From the NCBI GenBank assembly GCA_028287285.1, contig JAQBPY010000073.1:20984-84983 (forward strand): a stretch of 64,000 nt of DNA, written 5' to 3'. Under the pieces are notes generated by a model. That model worked only from the letters and a program-made list of their open reading frames with translations, had not been told where the DNA came from and did no database searches. The first letter of the stretch is position 1. The number at the start of each line of letters is the position of its first letter. The DNA is from Gemmatimonadota bacterium (GTDB taxonomy: Bacteria; Gemmatimonadota; Gemmatimonadetes; Gemmatimonadales; Gemmatimonadaceae). Below, piece after piece: positions 62,626 to 64,000 of this stretch. Made by a program: the position numbers and the translations under genes.

Positions 62626-62764
62626 TCCGGCGAGGGGAGGGACTGCCACAAGAATACGTCGCGATAGTGGCCTTGACGAGGTCGCCGGCTTCGTGCAGGG
62701 ATATGCGAAGGTCTGCGATTCCTTCAGAACTATCACAGAACGCACGGGCGGTGCATACTGAGAC

Positions 62765-63556
62765 ATGCGCTCAACTTCCTTGCGATTTCTCGTGTTGTTC
62801 GTGGCGTTCGGTGTCATCGCGTGCCAGCCACGTGCGGTTCGGACGGAGCCCGACAACGGGCTTCCGGAAACAGGCACGTTCTCCATCATCGCCTACGATA
62901 CGGCCACGGGTGAATGGGGCGGCGCGGTGCAATCGCGCGTGTTCTCGGTGGGCAACGGTGTGTTGTGGGCCGAGGCGGGCGCCGGCATCGCGGCGACCCA
63001 GGCGGTCGTCGACGTGGGCTACGGCCCGCAGGCGCTGGCATTGCTGCGTCAGGGAAAGTCGGCGTCCGAGGTGGTGAAGTACGTGTGGGAACACGATCCC
63101 GATCCGGACACGGCGCGATGGGCGAAGACCGGGCGGCAGTTTGCCGTGGTCGACGCGAAGGGAAATGTGGCCGCGTATACCGGGCCGACGGCACCGGATT
63201 CGGCAGGCGACAAGCAGGGACTGCATGTAACGGCGCAGGGAAATACCCTTGCCAGCAAGGCGGTGCCGGATTCCATGGTGGCGGCGTTCAACCGGACACC
63301 GGGGCATCTCGCGTTCCGGTTGCTGGCGGCGATCGAAGCCGGGCAGGCGGCGGGAGGGGACAGGCGCGGCATGCAGTCCGCGGCGATGCTGATCGTCAAG
63401 AAGTGCGGTGGGGTATGGCTGCACAATGACGTGGTGCTTCGTCTGCAGGTTGATGATTCGCCGGCGCCCATTGCGGAGCTGCGGCGGCTGGTAATGAAAG
63501 CGCCCTTGCCGCCGCGTGGTGTGACGAGCGCCAGGAATGACGCGGCGTGCCGGTAG
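62765..63556 (+). CDS. DUF1028 lipoprotein, Ntn-hydrolase-like
   Basis: 263 residues. The N-terminus ends in a lipobox (FGVIAC), so it is probably lipid-anchored. The family core is clear: TFSIIAYDTATGEWGGAVQS, GAGIAATQAVVDVGYGPQAL and QFAVVDAKGNVAAYTG, with the later TAQGNTLAS segment. DUF1028 proteins have an Ntn-hydrolase-like fold, and their reaction is not established. The first bases of the gene are divergent from the S9 peptidase, with a 139-bp spacer. Confidence 0.9.
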   Translation: MRSTSLRFLVLFVAFGVIACQPRAVRTEPDNGLPETGTFSIIAYDTATGEWGGAVQSRVFSVGNGVLWAEAGAGIAATQAVVDVGYGPQALALLRQGKSASEVVKYVWEHDPDPDTARWAKTGRQFAVVDAKGNVAAYTGPTAPDSAGDKQGLHVTAQGNTLASKAVPDSMVAAFNRTPGHLAFRLLAAIEAGQAAGGDRRGMQSAAMLIVKKCGGVWLHNDVVLRLQVDDSPAPIAELRRLVMKAPLPPRGVTSARNDAACR

Positions 63557-63559
63557 AAA

Positions 63560-63587
63560 CAGGCCCGTCGCTGCGCTCAGCACGACA
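63560..63587 (-). repeat. Dispersed repeat, family B, copy 4
   Basis: CAGGCCCGTCGCTGCGCTCA followed by GCACGAC is the reverse form of the family-B core, between the DUF1028 stop and the convergent GNAT gene. No second arm is present, so it is a half copy. Confidence 0.5.
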
Positions 63588-63592
63588 ACCGC

Positions 63593-64000
63593 TCACGACC
63601 TGCGGCGCATGACGAAGCCGGAGACACCGCGCTCGCAACCGGTTCGATCAAAGAACGGTCCTGTTCCGGCGCGCGCAGTGATCTGCAGCGCTCCGCGCGG
63701 CGTGCTGTCGAAGGCACGGTTCAGCAGCTCTCGGCCCAGCCCACGGCGCTGATAGCCGGGGTCGACGACGATGTCCGCGAGCGCGGCAAAGAGGTATCCG
63801 TCGGTTACGATACGCGCGGCACCCACCAGCCTGGTCCCGTCCCACGCACCAAGGTTGATGGATTTCCCGAACGCCTGTGCGGTGAGGACGGGATCAAATT
63901 GCTCGGTGGACACACGCTTGGAGAGCGCGAGATATTCAGTGGCGCCGACGGCTTCATATTGAAGCGGCGGCAGTGGAATTCGGGGCTTGCTGTTGCGGTC
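63593..64000 (-). CDS. GNAT-family N-acetyltransferase, 5' end beyond window
   Basis: The frame is open to the window edge (reading PPLQYEAVGATEYLALSKRV near the edge) and no ATG occurs in it; a GTG at 63913 would give only 106 residues and cut the N-terminal helix, so the start is probably outside. The acetyl-CoA-binding motif is DIVVDPGYQRRGLGRELLNR, followed by the family's final strands (FFDRTGCERGVSGFVMRRR). It is a small acetyltransferase with unknown acceptor. Confidence 0.85.
   Translation of the reverse strand, partial: DRNSKPRIPLPPLQYEAVGATEYLALSKRVSTEQFDPVLTAQAFGKSINLGAWDGTRLVGAARIVTDGYLFAALADIVVDPGYQRRGLGRELLNRAFDSTPRGALQITARAGTGPFFDRTGCERGVSGFVMRRRS

Noticed and set aside
1..64000. 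tRNA, rRNA, integrase, transposase or prophage genes
   Set aside because: I looked for tRNA-like cloverleafs in the gaps and for recombinase motifs in the open frames and found none; short or degenerate copies could have been missed by eye.

Overview
The window looks like a piece of a high-GC, Gram-negative, aerobic heterotroph, most likely a member of the Gemmatimonadota (Gemmatimonadaceae-like). This rests on protein style and gene content and is inference: very many secreted proteins whose signal peptides end in A-Q, TonB-dependent receptors with a carboxypeptidase-regulatory-like N-terminus, a glutaminyl-tRNA synthetase, and a dense set of secreted peptidases (S9, M1, M14, M16, M28, DUF885, S51). 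I see no rRNA, tRNA, CRISPR array, integrase, transposase or phage gene. The first and last genes are cut by the window edges.

Layout. 1-8000: a TonB receptor, an OmpR-type two-component system coupled to a secreted beta-propeller, and a second TonB receptor on the other strand. 8200-11700: a citrate/tricarballylate-type MFS symporter, a small unknown gene and two PAP2 phosphatases. 11870-22880: an M16 protease pair, an amidase with a CHRD-like tail, a decayed beta-propeller pseudogene with tandem repeats, then M28 and M14 peptidases and a DUF4350 protein. 22880-23200 is a non-coding block of palindromic repeats. 23200-31370: an Omp85-like barrel protein, a frameshifted S51/beta-lactamase-like fusion, an unknown gene with a VF530 partner, a PQQ propeller with an inserted cytochrome c domain, and an ArsR regulator beside a deleted SRPBCC pseudogene. 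31370-36420: an alcohol dehydrogenase, an outer-membrane protein, and a compact operon of PLP lyase, zinc metallopeptidase and ATP-grasp ligase. 36460-41980: an unknown secreted protein, M1 and DUF885 peptidases, and a lower-GC GxxExxY gene. 42040-47300 (minus): cupredoxin, hybrid histidine kinase, outer-membrane protein and polysaccharide deacetylase, all overlapping. 47430-50700: amidase and glnS. 50940-64000: MFS exporter, two small secreted proteins, Lhr helicase, two divergent cyclophilins, an S9 peptidase, a DUF1028 lipoprotein and a partial GNAT gene.

Together the genes describe a cell that degrades peptides and amides outside the cytoplasm and imports the products through TonB receptors. 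The most unusual features are two families of intergenic palindromic repeats that flank tandem repeats and pseudogenes, three decayed genes whose lesions can be read base by base, and two tightly overlapping operons of unclear purpose (PLP lyase/metallopeptidase/ATP-grasp; cupredoxin/kinase/barrel/deacetylase).
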